Shown piece after piece: positions 22,694 to 31,663 of a DNA stretch of 64,000 nt. The stretch is taken from the NCBI GenBank assembly GCA_016714015.1, contig JADJNZ010000001.1:1419593-1483592 (forward strand), given 5' to 3'. The position numbers were made by a program, and so were the translations under genes. The stretch's first letter is position 1. Every line of letters begins with the position of its first letter. The notes under the pieces were generated by a model that was not told where the DNA came from, made no database searches, and was given only the letters and a program-made list of their open reading frames with translations. This DNA comes from Gemmatimonadota bacterium (GTDB lineage Bacteria > Gemmatimonadota > Gemmatimonadetes > Gemmatimonadales > Gemmatimonadaceae).

Positions 22694-25327
22694 ATGTCGC
22701 TCTGGCGGCGGGTGCGGCGCGGGCTCGCCGACCTGGCGGACCGCGCGCCGCGCGACCGGGACACGGCGGACGAGGTCGCGCACTTCCGCGACCAGCTCAT
22801 CGCGGAAGGGGAGGCGCGCGGACTCTCGCGGGAGGAGGCCCGCCGCGCGGCGTCCCTCGAGCTCGGGGGCGAGACGCAGCTCCGCGAGACGGTGCGGAGC
22901 CACGGTTGGGAACGGACGGTCGCGTCCGTCCTGGAGGATCTGCGCTACGCCTGGCGGGGCCTGCGGTCCGACCGCCTCTTCAGCGCGGTGGCGATCGGCA
23001 CGGTCGCGGTCGGCATCGGCGCCGCGACCGCCATCGTGAGCGCCGTGCGGCCGGTGCTCTTCGACGCGCTGCCGTACCAGGAGCCCCTGCGCGTGCGCGC
23101 GATCGTCGAGACCGCGGCCGACGGCGGACGCAACCCCGGCACGTTCGGGATGTACCGCGCGCTCGAGGAGCGGACGAGGTCGTTCGCGGACCTGGCCGTC
23201 CTCGCCGGCTGGTCGCCCGCGCTCACCGGCGAGGCGGCGCCCGAACGGCTCGTCGGCCAACGCGTGAGCGCGAGCTACTTCCGCGTCCTCGGGGTCACTC
23301 CGGCGCTGGGACGGGATCTGCTCGAGTCGGACGACCGGTCGGGCAGCGCTCCGGTGGCGATCATCAGCCACGGGCTCTGGCGGAGGCACTTCGCGTCCGA
23401 CCCGGCAGTGCTGGGCCGGACGCTCCGGCTCGACGATGTGGACGTGCCGGTGGTCGGCGTGATGCCGCCCGGCTTCGAGAACGCGATGGAGCCGCGCGCG
23501 GAGGTCTGGACGACGCTCCGGTACGACCTCGCCGAGGGACGCGCGTGGGGGCACCATCTCCAGACGCTGGGGCGGCTCCGAGGCGGCGTGAGCGCGGAGG
23601 CCGCAGAGGCCGAGCTCAACACGGTCGGTGCGAGCGTGATCGCCGACCTAAACCCGCCCACCTACGGGGCGACACCGCGCTGGTCCGCGCCGTCGGTGCA
23701 CGATGACCTCACGCGAGACGTCCGACCGGCGTTCATCGCCGTGCTCGTCGCCGTCGGCGCCGTGCTGTTGCTCGCTGGCGTGAACGTCACCAACCTGCTG
23801 CTGGTGCGCGGATCGCGCCGGCGCGAGGAGTTCGCGCTGCGCGCGGCCCTCGGCGCGTCGCGATCACGGCTCGTCCGGCAGCTCACCACGGAGAGCCTGC
23901 TGCTCGCCGTGCTCGGCGGCATGCTCGGCGTGGCGCTCGCGGCGGCGGGCGTGCGCGCCCTCGTCGCGGCCGCGCCGGACGGACTGCCTCGCGTACACGC
24001 GATCGCGGTGGACTTGCCCACGCTCGCGGTGGCGACGGTGTTGACCATGGTCACCGGCATCCTGGTGGGTGTGGTGCCGGCGATGCAGCACTCGGCGCAG
24101 GACCATCTCGCCATGGACCTCGCCGCCGCGCGCACCACCGGCGGGCGCCGACGGACGCTCCGCAGCGCGCTGGTCGCGTCGCAGGTCGCGCTCGCGCTCA
24201 TGCTGCTGGTGGGGAGCGGCCTGCTCCTGCGGTCCATGCAACGCCTGTTCGCCGTCTCACCGGGCTTCGATGCGCGCGGCGTGGTGACGCTGCAGCTGCA
24301 GCTCTCGCCGCGGCGGTACGGCGACGAGGGCTCGGCGCGTCGCTTCTTCGATGCGGCGCTCGAGGCGGTGCGGAACGTGCCGGGGGTGACGGAAGCGGCG
24401 TTCACGAGCCAGCTGCCGATGAGCGGCGACAACGATGCGTACGGCGTGACGCCGGAGTCCCCGCCGGAGCGCGCCGCGCCGGACCGGCGCGACACCTTCA
24501 GGTACGCGGTGAGTCCCGGCTATCTCGAACTCATGGGGATCCCATTGCGCGCGGGTCGTCTCCTGGACGGTCAGGATCGCACGGGCGGCCTGCCGGTCGT
24601 GGTGGTGAACGAGTCGTTCGCGCGTCGGTTCATGGGGGAGGGGGATCCGATCGGCCGGCGGCTCTGGATCGGCCCGACCGATGGACAGCCCTACACCGTC
24701 GTGGGGGTGGTGGGGGACGTGAAGCAGCTCTCGCTCGCCGGTGAGGTGCCCGACGCCGTCTACACGACGGCCGCGCAATGGCGATTCGACGACCTCGCGA
24801 TGTCGCTGGTGGTGCGCGGGACGCCCGACGCCGAGGTGCTGATCCCGGCGGTGCGCCAGGCGATCTGGTCGGTGGACCGCGACCAGCCGGTGGGGCGCAT
24901 CGCGACGATGGACGCACTGCTCGCGGCGACGGCCGCCGAGCGGCGCTTCATCCTGTTGCTGTTCGAGGGGTTCGCGGCGGCGGCGCTCGTGCTGACGATG
25001 GCGGGCATCTACGGGATGATGGCCGGGCTGGTCGCGGAGCGGACACGCGAGATCGGGCTGCGCCGCGCGGTGGGAGCGACCGGCGCCCATGTGGCAGGGC
25101 TGGTGTTCAGGCATGGCGCCCGCGTGACGGGCATCGGGATCGCGGCGGGGATCGCGGCGGCGGTGCTCGGGGGGCGGCTGATGCGCGCGATGCTCTACGG
25201 CGTGGCGTTCGTGGATGTGATCACGTATGCCGCAGTGGTGCTGATGATCGCGGTGATGGCGGCGGCGGCGTGTGCGGTGCCGGCGTGGCGGGCGAGCGGG
25301 ATCGAGCCCGGCAAGGTGTTGCAATAG
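22694..25327 (+). CDS. ADOP-type ABC permease (duplicated FtsX/MacB-like)
   Basis: An 877-residue membrane protein of the 'acidobacterial duplicated orphan permease' type. An N-terminal cytoplasmic prefix (DEVAHFRDQLIAEGEARGLSREEARRAASLELGG) is followed by the first membrane helix (about 95-117) and a periplasmic MacB-like domain. FtsX domain 1 lies at about 346-465 (NVTNLLLVRGSRRREEFALRAALGASRSRLVRQ). A second periplasmic domain and FtsX domain 2 follow near the end (AERTREIGLRRAVGATGAHVAGL). No ATPase is encoded nearby, hence 'orphan'. It may work with a distant ATPase in efflux or lipoprotein/peptide handling. Confidence 0.92.
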   Translation: MSLWRRVRRGLADLADRAPRDRDTADEVAHFRDQLIAEGEARGLSREEARRAASLELGGETQLRETVRSHGWERTVASVLEDLRYAWRGLRSDRLFSAVAIGTVAVGIGAATAIVSAVRPVLFDALPYQEPLRVRAIVETAADGGRNPGTFGMYRALEERTRSFADLAVLAGWSPALTGEAAPERLVGQRVSASYFRVLGVTPALGRDLLESDDRSGSAPVAIISHGLWRRHFASDPAVLGRTLRLDDVDVPVVGVMPPGFENAMEPRAEVWTTLRYDLAEGRAWGHHLQTLGRLRGGVSAEAAEAELNTVGASVIADLNPPTYGATPRWSAPSVHDDLTRDVRPAFIAVLVAVGAVLLLAGVNVTNLLLVRGSRRREEFALRAALGASRSRLVRQLTTESLLLAVLGGMLGVALAAAGVRALVAAAPDGLPRVHAIAVDLPTLAVATVLTMVTGILVGVVPAMQHSAQDHLAMDLAAARTTGGRRRTLRSALVASQVALALMLLVGSGLLLRSMQRLFAVSPGFDARGVVTLQLQLSPRRYGDEGSARRFFDAALEAVRNVPGVTEAAFTSQLPMSGDNDAYGVTPESPPERAAPDRRDTFRYAVSPGYLELMGIPLRAGRLLDGQDRTGGLPVVVVNESFARRFMGEGDPIGRRLWIGPTDGQPYTVVGVVGDVKQLSLAGEVPDAVYTTAAQWRFDDLAMSLVVRGTPDAEVLIPAVRQAIWSVDRDQPVGRIATMDALLAATAAERRFILLLFEGFAAAALVLTMAGIYGMMAGLVAERTREIGLRRAVGATGAHVAGLVFRHGARVTGIGIAAGIAAAVLGGRLMRAMLYGVAFVDVITYAAVVLMIAVMAAAACAVPAWRASGIEPGKVLQ

Positions 25328-25351
25328 GGACCTCGGTCAAGGTGGCGCGGG

Positions 25352-25384
25352 TCAGGAGCGGCGGTCGATCGCCGACCGCCGCTC
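25352..25384. repeat. 33-nt palindromic repeat, copy 2 (inside a gene end)
   Basis: Identical over 33 nt to 22217-22249. Here it lies in the last codons and stop of the cysteine-synthase-like gene on the minus strand, encoding ERRSAIDRRS-stop, 24 nt after the ADOP stop. It may act as a bidirectional terminator-like hairpin for both convergent genes. Confidence 0.85.
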
Positions 25385-26479
25385 GATCCGCTGCGCCAGC
25401 TGGAACACCCCTGCGGGAATGGAGCCCGGGTCCCGCGGGTCGTAGCAGACGTCGCAGACGCGGTTGAGCGACCGCACGCTCTGGAGCGTGATGTGCGGGG
25501 AACGGAAGCCCGGCTTCACCGGCTCGGGGCGCAGCAGGTCGGTGCTCAGGTACTTCTTGTTCGAGTCGCAGAAGATCGTCACCACCACCGCGTCGTGCCC
25601 CAGCTCGTCCTGCGCCTCGAGCGCGGCGAGGAAGTTCGCGCCGCTCGAGATGCCGACGCCGAGCCCGAGCTCGCTCGCGAGCTTCTGCGCCATGAGGATC
25701 GCGTCGCCGTCGTCGATCGCGATCACCCGGTCGAGCTGCTCGAGGTGCACGATGGGCGGGATGAACTCGTCGCTGATCCCCTGGATGCGATGCTTCCCGA
25801 CCTTGTGGCCGGTGGTGAGCGTGGGGGAGTTGGCCGGCTCCACCGGATGCACCTTGATCCGCGGCGACCGCTCGCGCAGGTAGCGGCCCACCCCCATGAT
25901 CGTCCCGCCCGTCCCCACGCCGGCGACGAACGCCTCGGGCTCCACGCGCTCGGACTCGAGCTGCGCCCAGATCTCGCGGCCGGTCGTGAGGTAGTGCGCC
26001 TCGGAGTTCTGCTCGTTGGCGAACTGCCGCGGGAGGAAGCTCCCCGGTGTCGCCGCCGCGAGCTCCTCGGCGAGCCGGATCGAGCCCAGGAAGCCGCCCT
26101 CCTCCTTGGAGACGAGCCGCACGTCGGCGCCGAACGACCGGATGATCGCGATCCGTTCGGCGCTCATCCAGTCGGGCATGAAGATCGTGACCGGATGCCC
26201 GAGCGCGCGCCCGATGGCGCAGAACGAGATCCCCGTGTTGCCGCTCGTCGCCTCGATGATGCGGCCGCCGGGTTCGAGCTCGCCCGTCTCGATCGCGCGG
26301 CGGAGGATGTGGTACGCCATCCGGTCCTTGATGCTGCCGGTCATGTTCGAGTGCTCGGCCTTGGCGTAGATGCGACGCAGGTCGCCGTGGCCGTTGGTGC
26401 ACTCGATGGCGAGGAGCGGCGTGTTGCCGATGAGGACGCGGAGCCCGCGGAGGCGCTCGAGAGGGGTCAGCGGCGGCAT
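25352..26479 (-). CDS. Cysteine synthase / cystathionine beta-synthase-like PLP enzyme
   Basis: A 375-residue fold-type II PLP enzyme. K51 in MTGSIKDRM binds PLP, TSGNTG (78-83) holds the phosphate/substrate loop, GVGTGGTIMGVG is the PLP-phosphate loop, and FCDSNKKYLST is the family C-terminal motif. It likely makes cysteine from O-acetylserine or a related substrate. Start ATG 26479 fits the family N terminus; longer starts give low-complexity sequence. The C terminus (CDVCYDPRDPGSIPAG...) extends past the normal end with a CxxC-like pair, and the last ten residues come from the palindromic repeat. Confidence 0.88.
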   Translation of the reverse strand: MPPLTPLERLRGLRVLIGNTPLLAIECTNGHGDLRRIYAKAEHSNMTGSIKDRMAYHILRRAIETGELEPGGRIIEATSGNTGISFCAIGRALGHPVTIFMPDWMSAERIAIIRSFGADVRLVSKEEGGFLGSIRLAEELAAATPGSFLPRQFANEQNSEAHYLTTGREIWAQLESERVEPEAFVAGVGTGGTIMGVGRYLRERSPRIKVHPVEPANSPTLTTGHKVGKHRIQGISDEFIPPIVHLEQLDRVIAIDDGDAILMAQKLASELGLGVGISSGANFLAALEAQDELGHDAVVVTIFCDSNKKYLSTDLLRPEPVKPGFRSPHITLQSVRSLNRVCDVCYDPRDPGSIPAGVFQLAQRIERRSAIDRRS

Positions 26480-26592
26480 GACGACGTCCGGGAAGGGGGT
26501 ATCGACAATTCCGCGCCGGACGGTGTGCGGCGATAGCAGGGCGTGCCTGACGGGGGTGTGGGGTATTGGCCTACCGCGCCCGATCGCCCCGC

Positions 26593-27366
26593 TCACGGCC
26601 GTAGCACGACCTCCGCCACCACCGGCCGGTGGTCCGACGCCATGCGCTCCGTCACCGGACGCGCGCTGCCCGCACCCCACGCCCGCGCCGGCGCCACGAA
26701 CACGAAGTCGATCTCCTTCACCGGCTCCGTGGACGAGAAGGTGAAGTGATCGCTCGCCGGCTTCCGCAGCTGCGTCGCCCGCGCCTCGAAGAGCGCGAGT
26801 GTCCGCGAGCCGGGCTCATCATTGAAGTCGCCCAATAGCACGTACGGCATCCGCAGCGTGTCGAGCACCGTCGTGAGCGCGGTCGCCTGCCGGAGGCGGA
26901 AGCTGTCGTTGCTCACCCAATCGAAGTGCACGTTGATGACCATCACTGCGCGACCATCCGGGAGGCGCAGCTCGGCGGCGAGCGCGACGCGCGGCTCGTT
27001 GCCGTCGGGGAGGCGCACCGGCGTGGCACGCGTGATGGGGAAGCGCGAGAGGATCGCGAGCCCATACTCGCCGCCCTGGTACGGCATGAACGCGCCGAAC
27101 GCATGCTGCATCCCGAGCATCCCGCCGAGCGCGGCGGCCTCGTCCACGCTGCCGCTGCGGCGCACGGTGCGATCGACCTCCTGCAGGCCGACGATGTCGG
27201 GCGCGAGGTCGCGCAGCACGCGCGCGGTGCGCGCGAGGTCCACCGAGTCGTCCACGCCGCGGCCATGGCGGATGTTGTAGCTCACGATGCGGAGCGGACG
27301 CTCGCAGGACGCGCCGGCGCTGGTCAGGCCGACGACGAGGACGAGGAGGAGCGCGCGGAATCGCAT
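26593..27366 (-). CDS. Exported endonuclease/exonuclease/phosphatase (EEP) family protein
   Basis: A 257-residue EEP-fold hydrolase with an N-terminal signal (about 1-20, ending AGASC; the cysteine could be lipidated although the lipobox is weak). Motifs are IVSYNIRHG, DIVGLQEVD (catalytic Glu), VINVHFDW, LLGDFNDEPGS and a C-terminal MASDHRPVVAEV (catalytic Asp-His). Substrate could be DNA, a phosphoinositide-like lipid or another phosphodiester. It lies between convergent and divergent neighbours and has its own TAGCTT box. Confidence 0.88.
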   Translation of the reverse strand: MRFRALLLVLVVGLTSAGASCERPLRIVSYNIRHGRGVDDSVDLARTARVLRDLAPDIVGLQEVDRTVRRSGSVDEAAALGGMLGMQHAFGAFMPYQGGEYGLAILSRFPITRATPVRLPDGNEPRVALAAELRLPDGRAVMVINVHFDWVSNDSFRLRQATALTTVLDTLRMPYVLLGDFNDEPGSRTLALFEARATQLRKPASDHFTFSSTEPVKEIDFVFVAPARAWGAGSARPVTERMASDHRPVVAEVVLRP

Positions 27367-27372
27367 CCGGCG

Positions 27373-27405
27373 AAGCTAGGGCGCCCGCGCCGGACCCGCT
27401 ATCGT
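27373..27405. promoter_or_regulatory. Divergent leaderless-type -10 boxes (EEP and decarboxylase genes)
   Basis: On the minus strand TAGCTT (27378-27373) ends 6 nt before the EEP start at 27366. On the plus strand TATCGT (27400-27405) ends 9 nt before the decarboxylase ATG at 27415. No strong -35 boxes are evident. Confidence 0.4.
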
Positions 27406-27414
27406 TCAGGTCCC

Positions 27415-28866
27415 ATGCCCCGCCCCGCCGCCATCGATCTCGCCGACCTGGACCTCCCGCCCGCCGAGATGCAGGCGATGGGCGAGGCCGTGGTGCGGCG
27501 CGCCGTGGCGCATCTCGCCGCCCTCGGCGAGATGCCGAGCCGCGGGAACGTCGACGCCGTCGATCTCTGCCGGGCGATGCGCGAGCCGGTGCCCGAACAG
27601 GGACGCGCGCTCGAACCCCTGCTCGACCAGCTCTTCGACGAGTGGATCCCGCGCTCGTTCACGACGCCGGGCCCCGGGTACCTCGCGTACATCCCCGGCG
27701 GCGGCATCTATCCCGCCGCGCTCGCCGACTTCATCGCCGACACGACCAACCGCTACACCGGCATCTGGCAGGCCGCGCCGGCGCTCGTGCAGCTCGAGGC
27801 GAACGTCCTCGAGTGGCTGCGCGAGTGGATGCAGTTCCCGGCGACCACGCGTGGTCTGTTCACCACCGGCGGCTCGATGGCGATGTTCAACGCCATCGCC
27901 TGCGCGCGCGAGCGGCACCTCGGCCACGACATCCGCGCCGGCACGCTCTACGTGAGCTCGCAGGCGCATCACTGCATCGTGAAGGCCGCCAAGCTCGCCG
28001 GCATCGCGCACGATCGCGTGCGCACCATCGACGTCGATGCCGACTACCGGATGCGCATCGACCTCCTGCAGGCGGCGATCGCCGCGGATCGTGCGGCGGG
28101 GCTCACGCCGTTCATGGTGTTCTCCTCCGCCGGCACGACCAACACCGGCGCGGTGGACCCGATCGACGCGGTCGCCGACCTCGCGGCGCGCGAAGGACTC
28201 TGGCATCACGTGGACGGCGCGTACGGCGCCTTCTTCCATATGGTACCGGAGCTGCGGCCGCTCCTCGCGGGCCTCCCGCGCGCCGACTCGCTCACGCTCG
28301 ACCCGCACAAGGGACTCTTCCTTCCGTACGGCACGGGTGCGCTGCTCGTGCGCGACGGCGAGGCGCTCCGCGCGCTGCACTCGTCCACCGCGGGCTATCT
28401 CCCGCCCAATCAGGACGAGTTCTACGATCCGGCGCAGTACGGGCCGGAACTCTCGCGCGGCTTCCCCGGCCTCCGCGTCTGGCTCACGCTCAAGCTCTTC
28501 GGCGCGGAGAAGTACCGCGCCGCGGTCGCCGAGAAGCGCGCGCTCGCGGTGTGGGCGGCCGGGCAGGTCGCGGCGATCCCGGGGATCGTGATCGACGCCG
28601 CGCCCCAGCTCTCGCTCTTCGCCTTCCATATGGAAGGGCCGGGGCTCGAGACGCGCGCCGCGCAGGATGCGGCGACGAAGGCGCTCATGGAGCGCGTCAC
28701 GCAGCGCGGACGCATCATGATGACCGGCGCGACCGCCGAAGGCCGCTTCGTTGGCCGCATCTGCGTGCTCAGCTTCCGCACGCGGCGCGCGGAGATGGAG
28801 CTCGCGGTCCAGCAACTGCGCGAAGAGGCCGCGGCGATCCTCGCCGGCGCGCGCGCCGCGAGCTGA
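27415..28866 (+). CDS. Group II pyridoxal-dependent amino acid decarboxylase
   Basis: A 483-residue PLP enzyme of the aromatic-L-amino-acid/glutamate decarboxylase group. Visible are FTTGGSMAMFNAIACAR (substrate/PLP loop), HCIVKAAKLAGI, AGTTNTGAVDPID, WHHVDGAYGAF (Asp that contacts the PLP ring) and the Schiff-base lysine K299 in LDPHKGLFLPYG. It probably decarboxylates an aromatic amino acid or acts on a related substrate. It is followed 2 nt later by an MFS exporter gene in the same orientation, suggesting export of the amine or a linked compound (inference). Confidence 0.88.
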   Translation: MPRPAAIDLADLDLPPAEMQAMGEAVVRRAVAHLAALGEMPSRGNVDAVDLCRAMREPVPEQGRALEPLLDQLFDEWIPRSFTTPGPGYLAYIPGGGIYPAALADFIADTTNRYTGIWQAAPALVQLEANVLEWLREWMQFPATTRGLFTTGGSMAMFNAIACARERHLGHDIRAGTLYVSSQAHHCIVKAAKLAGIAHDRVRTIDVDADYRMRIDLLQAAIAADRAAGLTPFMVFSSAGTTNTGAVDPIDAVADLAAREGLWHHVDGAYGAFFHMVPELRPLLAGLPRADSLTLDPHKGLFLPYGTGALLVRDGEALRALHSSTAGYLPPNQDEFYDPAQYGPELSRGFPGLRVWLTLKLFGAEKYRAAVAEKRALAVWAAGQVAAIPGIVIDAAPQLSLFAFHMEGPGLETRAAQDAATKALMERVTQRGRIMMTGATAEGRFVGRICVLSFRTRRAEMELAVQQLREEAAAILAGARAAS

Positions 28867-28868
28867 GC

Positions 28869-30155
28869 ATGGCCGAGTTCGACGCCACCACCGTCCGGCA
28901 CGACCCGTACGCCGCGCTGCGCTATCCCAACTTCGCGCGCTACATCATCGTGCTCTTCTCGCTCACCCTCGGCATCCAGATCCAGGGCACCGTCGTCGGC
29001 TGGCAGGTCTATGATCTCACCAGGGACCCGTTCGCGCTGGGGATGATCGGGCTCGCCGAAGCATTGCCGGCGATCGGGCTCGCGCTGTGGGGCGGGCATG
29101 TGGCCGACCGCCACGACCGCCGCCGCGTCTCGCTCATCGCGCTCTGGGTGCTCGTCGCGTGCAGCGTTGCGCTCTGGCTCCTCGCCGGCGTGCGTCCGCT
29201 CGGCGCCGAGATGCTCACGCCGGCGCGCCTCACGGCGATCTACGGCGTGATCGTGCTGAGCGGCGTGGCGCGCGCCTTCCTCCAGCCGGCGCGTCAGGCG
29301 CTCTCGGCGGAGCTCGTGCCGCGCACGCTCTTCGCGAACGCGATAACCTGGCGGAGCGGCAGTTGGCAGCTCGCGTCGGTGATCGGGCCGGCGCTGGGCG
29401 GGCTGCTCTTCGCGGCCGGCGGTCTGCGGCTCGCGTACGGCGTCGATGCCGTGCTGGTGCTCGTCGCGACGCTCCTGCTGTTCTCGATGCCGCATCGCAC
29501 CCCGCTGAGAGAGGCGTCGGGCGAGGGGATGCTGCGCTCGATCACCGGCGGCGTGCGCTTCGTCTTCCGCGAACCGGTGCTCCTCGGCGCGCTCACGCTC
29601 GATCTCTTCTCCGTCTTCTTCGGCGGGGCGGTGGCGCTGCTGCCCATCTTCGCCGCCGAGATCCTCAAGGTCGGCCCCACCGGGCTCGGCGTGCTGCGTG
29701 CCGCGCCGGCCATCGGCGCGGTGGCGACGAGCATCGTGCTCGCGCGCCGGAAGGACTGGGCGCACACGGGACACGTCCTGCTCTGGAGCGTCTTCGGCTT
29801 CGGCGCGTGCATGGTGCTCTTCGGGCTCTCGACGAGCTTCTACCTCTCGGTCGCGCTGCTCATCGCGAGCGGCGTGTTCGACATGGTGAGCGTGGTGATC
29901 CGGAGCACGCTGCTGCAGGCCCGCACACCGGAGGCTTTGCTGGGACGGGTGAGCTCGGTCAACCAGATCTTCATCGGCTCGTCCAACGAGATCGGGATGT
30001 TCGAGAGCGGCGTCACCGCGCGGTGGTGGGGGACCGCGCCGAGCGTGGTGATCGGCGGCGTGGCGACGCTCGGCGTGGTGGGGGCCATCGCCTGGTTCGT
30101 GCCGACCCTGCGCCGGCTGGGACGGCTCCATCCGGAGGAGCGGGCCGGCGTCTGA
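28869..30155 (+). CDS. MFS transporter, EntS-like exporter
   Basis: A 428-residue membrane protein with about 12 helices. The motif-A-like loop GHVADRHDRRRV (about 75-86) follows helix 2. The sequence GRVSSVNQIFIGSSNEIGMFESGVTARWWG and overall length match the MFS_3/EntS family that exports siderophores or drugs. It directly follows the decarboxylase (stop TGA, then 2 nt) and is probably cotranscribed. Confidence 0.85.
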   Translation: MAEFDATTVRHDPYAALRYPNFARYIIVLFSLTLGIQIQGTVVGWQVYDLTRDPFALGMIGLAEALPAIGLALWGGHVADRHDRRRVSLIALWVLVACSVALWLLAGVRPLGAEMLTPARLTAIYGVIVLSGVARAFLQPARQALSAELVPRTLFANAITWRSGSWQLASVIGPALGGLLFAAGGLRLAYGVDAVLVLVATLLLFSMPHRTPLREASGEGMLRSITGGVRFVFREPVLLGALTLDLFSVFFGGAVALLPIFAAEILKVGPTGLGVLRAAPAIGAVATSIVLARRKDWAHTGHVLLWSVFGFGACMVLFGLSTSFYLSVALLIASGVFDMVSVVIRSTLLQARTPEALLGRVSSVNQIFIGSSNEIGMFESGVTARWWGTAPSVVIGGVATLGVVGAIAWFVPTLRRLGRLHPEERAGV

Positions 30156-30208
30156 CTGGGGGGTATCGCTAGCGGTACAGGGGTTCCCTGACGCATCCTT
30201 CACCGCTT

Positions 30209-31630
30209 ATGGCCACCGCGTCCCCCCCGAAGGGCAAGCCCTTCGACCGTTCGATCGTCGAAGGACCGATCCTCCAGGCCGTCTGGAAGATCGCGTGGCC
30301 CACCGTGCTGCAGAACGTCATCGGCGGACTGCAAGGCATCGTCGACCACGCGATGGTCGGGCACTACGTCGGCTTCAACGGCAACGCGGCCGTCGGGGTC
30401 GCGTTCCAGATCTTCCTGGTCGTGATCGTGTTCGTCATGTCGATCTACACCGGGATGGGCGTGCTCGTCTCGCGCTACGCCGGCGCCGGTGACGCCGCGT
30501 CGGTGAATCGCACGGTGTATCAGGCGTTCCTCGCCTCCATCGCGCTCGCGTTCTTCGTGATGGCGCCGGTGGGGTGGGTGCTCTCGCCCGTCCTCCTCGA
30601 TCTCGTGAACGCCGCGCCCGCGGTGCAGGCCGAAGCGCTGCCCTACCTCCGCACGATGTTCGTCGGCGGCGTGGGCATGATGATGATGTTCCTGCTGGGC
30701 GGCGCGCTCCGCGCGACGGGAGATGCGCGCACCGGCCTGCAGCTCGGCATCGGGATGACGGTGTTGAACGTGATCTTCAACATCATCTTCATCCGCGGCC
30801 TCGGCCCCATCCCGCCGATGGGCGTGATGGGCGCCGCGCTGGGCACCGTGCTCGCCGGGCTCATCGTCACGCTCTACGGCTTCACGCGCCTCCTCTCCGG
30901 TCACCTCACCATCCATTGGGAGAAGGGGATGGACTGGTCGTGGGACTGGACGATCATCAAGCAGCTCTTCCGGTTCGGGTTGCCCGCCGGGATCCAGGGC
31001 ATCGCGATGAACGTCGCCGGCGTGCTGCTGCTCCGCTTCCTCGGCTCGCTCGAGAACAGCGCCGAGGCGCAGGCGGCGTACGCGGTGGGATACTCGGAGC
31101 TCTTCTCGTTCATCACCTGGTCGAGCGTGGGGTTGATGGGCGCGGCGGCGGCGGTGGCGGGGCAGAACCTCGGCGCTGGGAAGCCCGAGCGCGTGGAGCG
31201 CACCGTGCAGCTCGCGTCGCGGCTCGGGCTCGCGATCGCCGTGACGATCGGGCTGTTGTTCCTCACGATCCCCAAGCTGCTCCTCGGCATCTTCGGGATG
31301 GATGATCCGGTGGTGCTCGCGCTCGGGACCGAGCTGTTGCGCTGGCTGAGCCTCTCGGGGTTGTTCATCACGACGGCGCTGACGTACACCGGCGGGCTCA
31401 CCGGCACCGGCGACACGAAGGGGCCGCTCTACATCACGCTGGTGTCGCAGATCGCCGTGCCGCTCGGCTTCCTGTCGATCCTGCAGATGGCGGGCCCGCT
31501 GGAGCCGTGGAACATCTGGATGGCGATCCTCGCGGGGCACGCGATGCGGGCGACGCTGACGGTGCGGCGGTTCCGGGGCGGGAAGTGGCGGGACATCCGG
31601 ATCGAGCCGGCGGCCGCCGCGCTGACGTAG
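30209..31630 (+). CDS. MATE-family multidrug/antimicrobial extrusion transporter
   Basis: A 473-residue protein with 12 hydrophobic segments in two homologous bundles. The first begins IAWPTVLQNVIGGLQGIVDHAMVGHYVG and the second is near ITWSSVGLMGAAAAVAGQNLGAGKPERVERT; the QNLGAGKPERVE loop is a MATE hallmark. ALRATGDARTGLQLGIGMTVLNVIFN is the conserved helix-5 region. It likely uses a Na+ or H+ gradient to expel cationic compounds. It stands alone 53 nt after the MFS gene. Confidence 0.92.
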   Translation: MATASPPKGKPFDRSIVEGPILQAVWKIAWPTVLQNVIGGLQGIVDHAMVGHYVGFNGNAAVGVAFQIFLVVIVFVMSIYTGMGVLVSRYAGAGDAASVNRTVYQAFLASIALAFFVMAPVGWVLSPVLLDLVNAAPAVQAEALPYLRTMFVGGVGMMMMFLLGGALRATGDARTGLQLGIGMTVLNVIFNIIFIRGLGPIPPMGVMGAALGTVLAGLIVTLYGFTRLLSGHLTIHWEKGMDWSWDWTIIKQLFRFGLPAGIQGIAMNVAGVLLLRFLGSLENSAEAQAAYAVGYSELFSFITWSSVGLMGAAAAVAGQNLGAGKPERVERTVQLASRLGLAIAVTIGLLFLTIPKLLLGIFGMDDPVVLALGTELLRWLSLSGLFITTALTYTGGLTGTGDTKGPLYITLVSQIAVPLGFLSILQMAGPLEPWNIWMAILAGHAMRATLTVRRFRGGKWRDIRIEPAAAALT

Positions 31631-31663
31631 CGCCGCCCCCGGCCTGTCGCCATGCTTCCCCGC

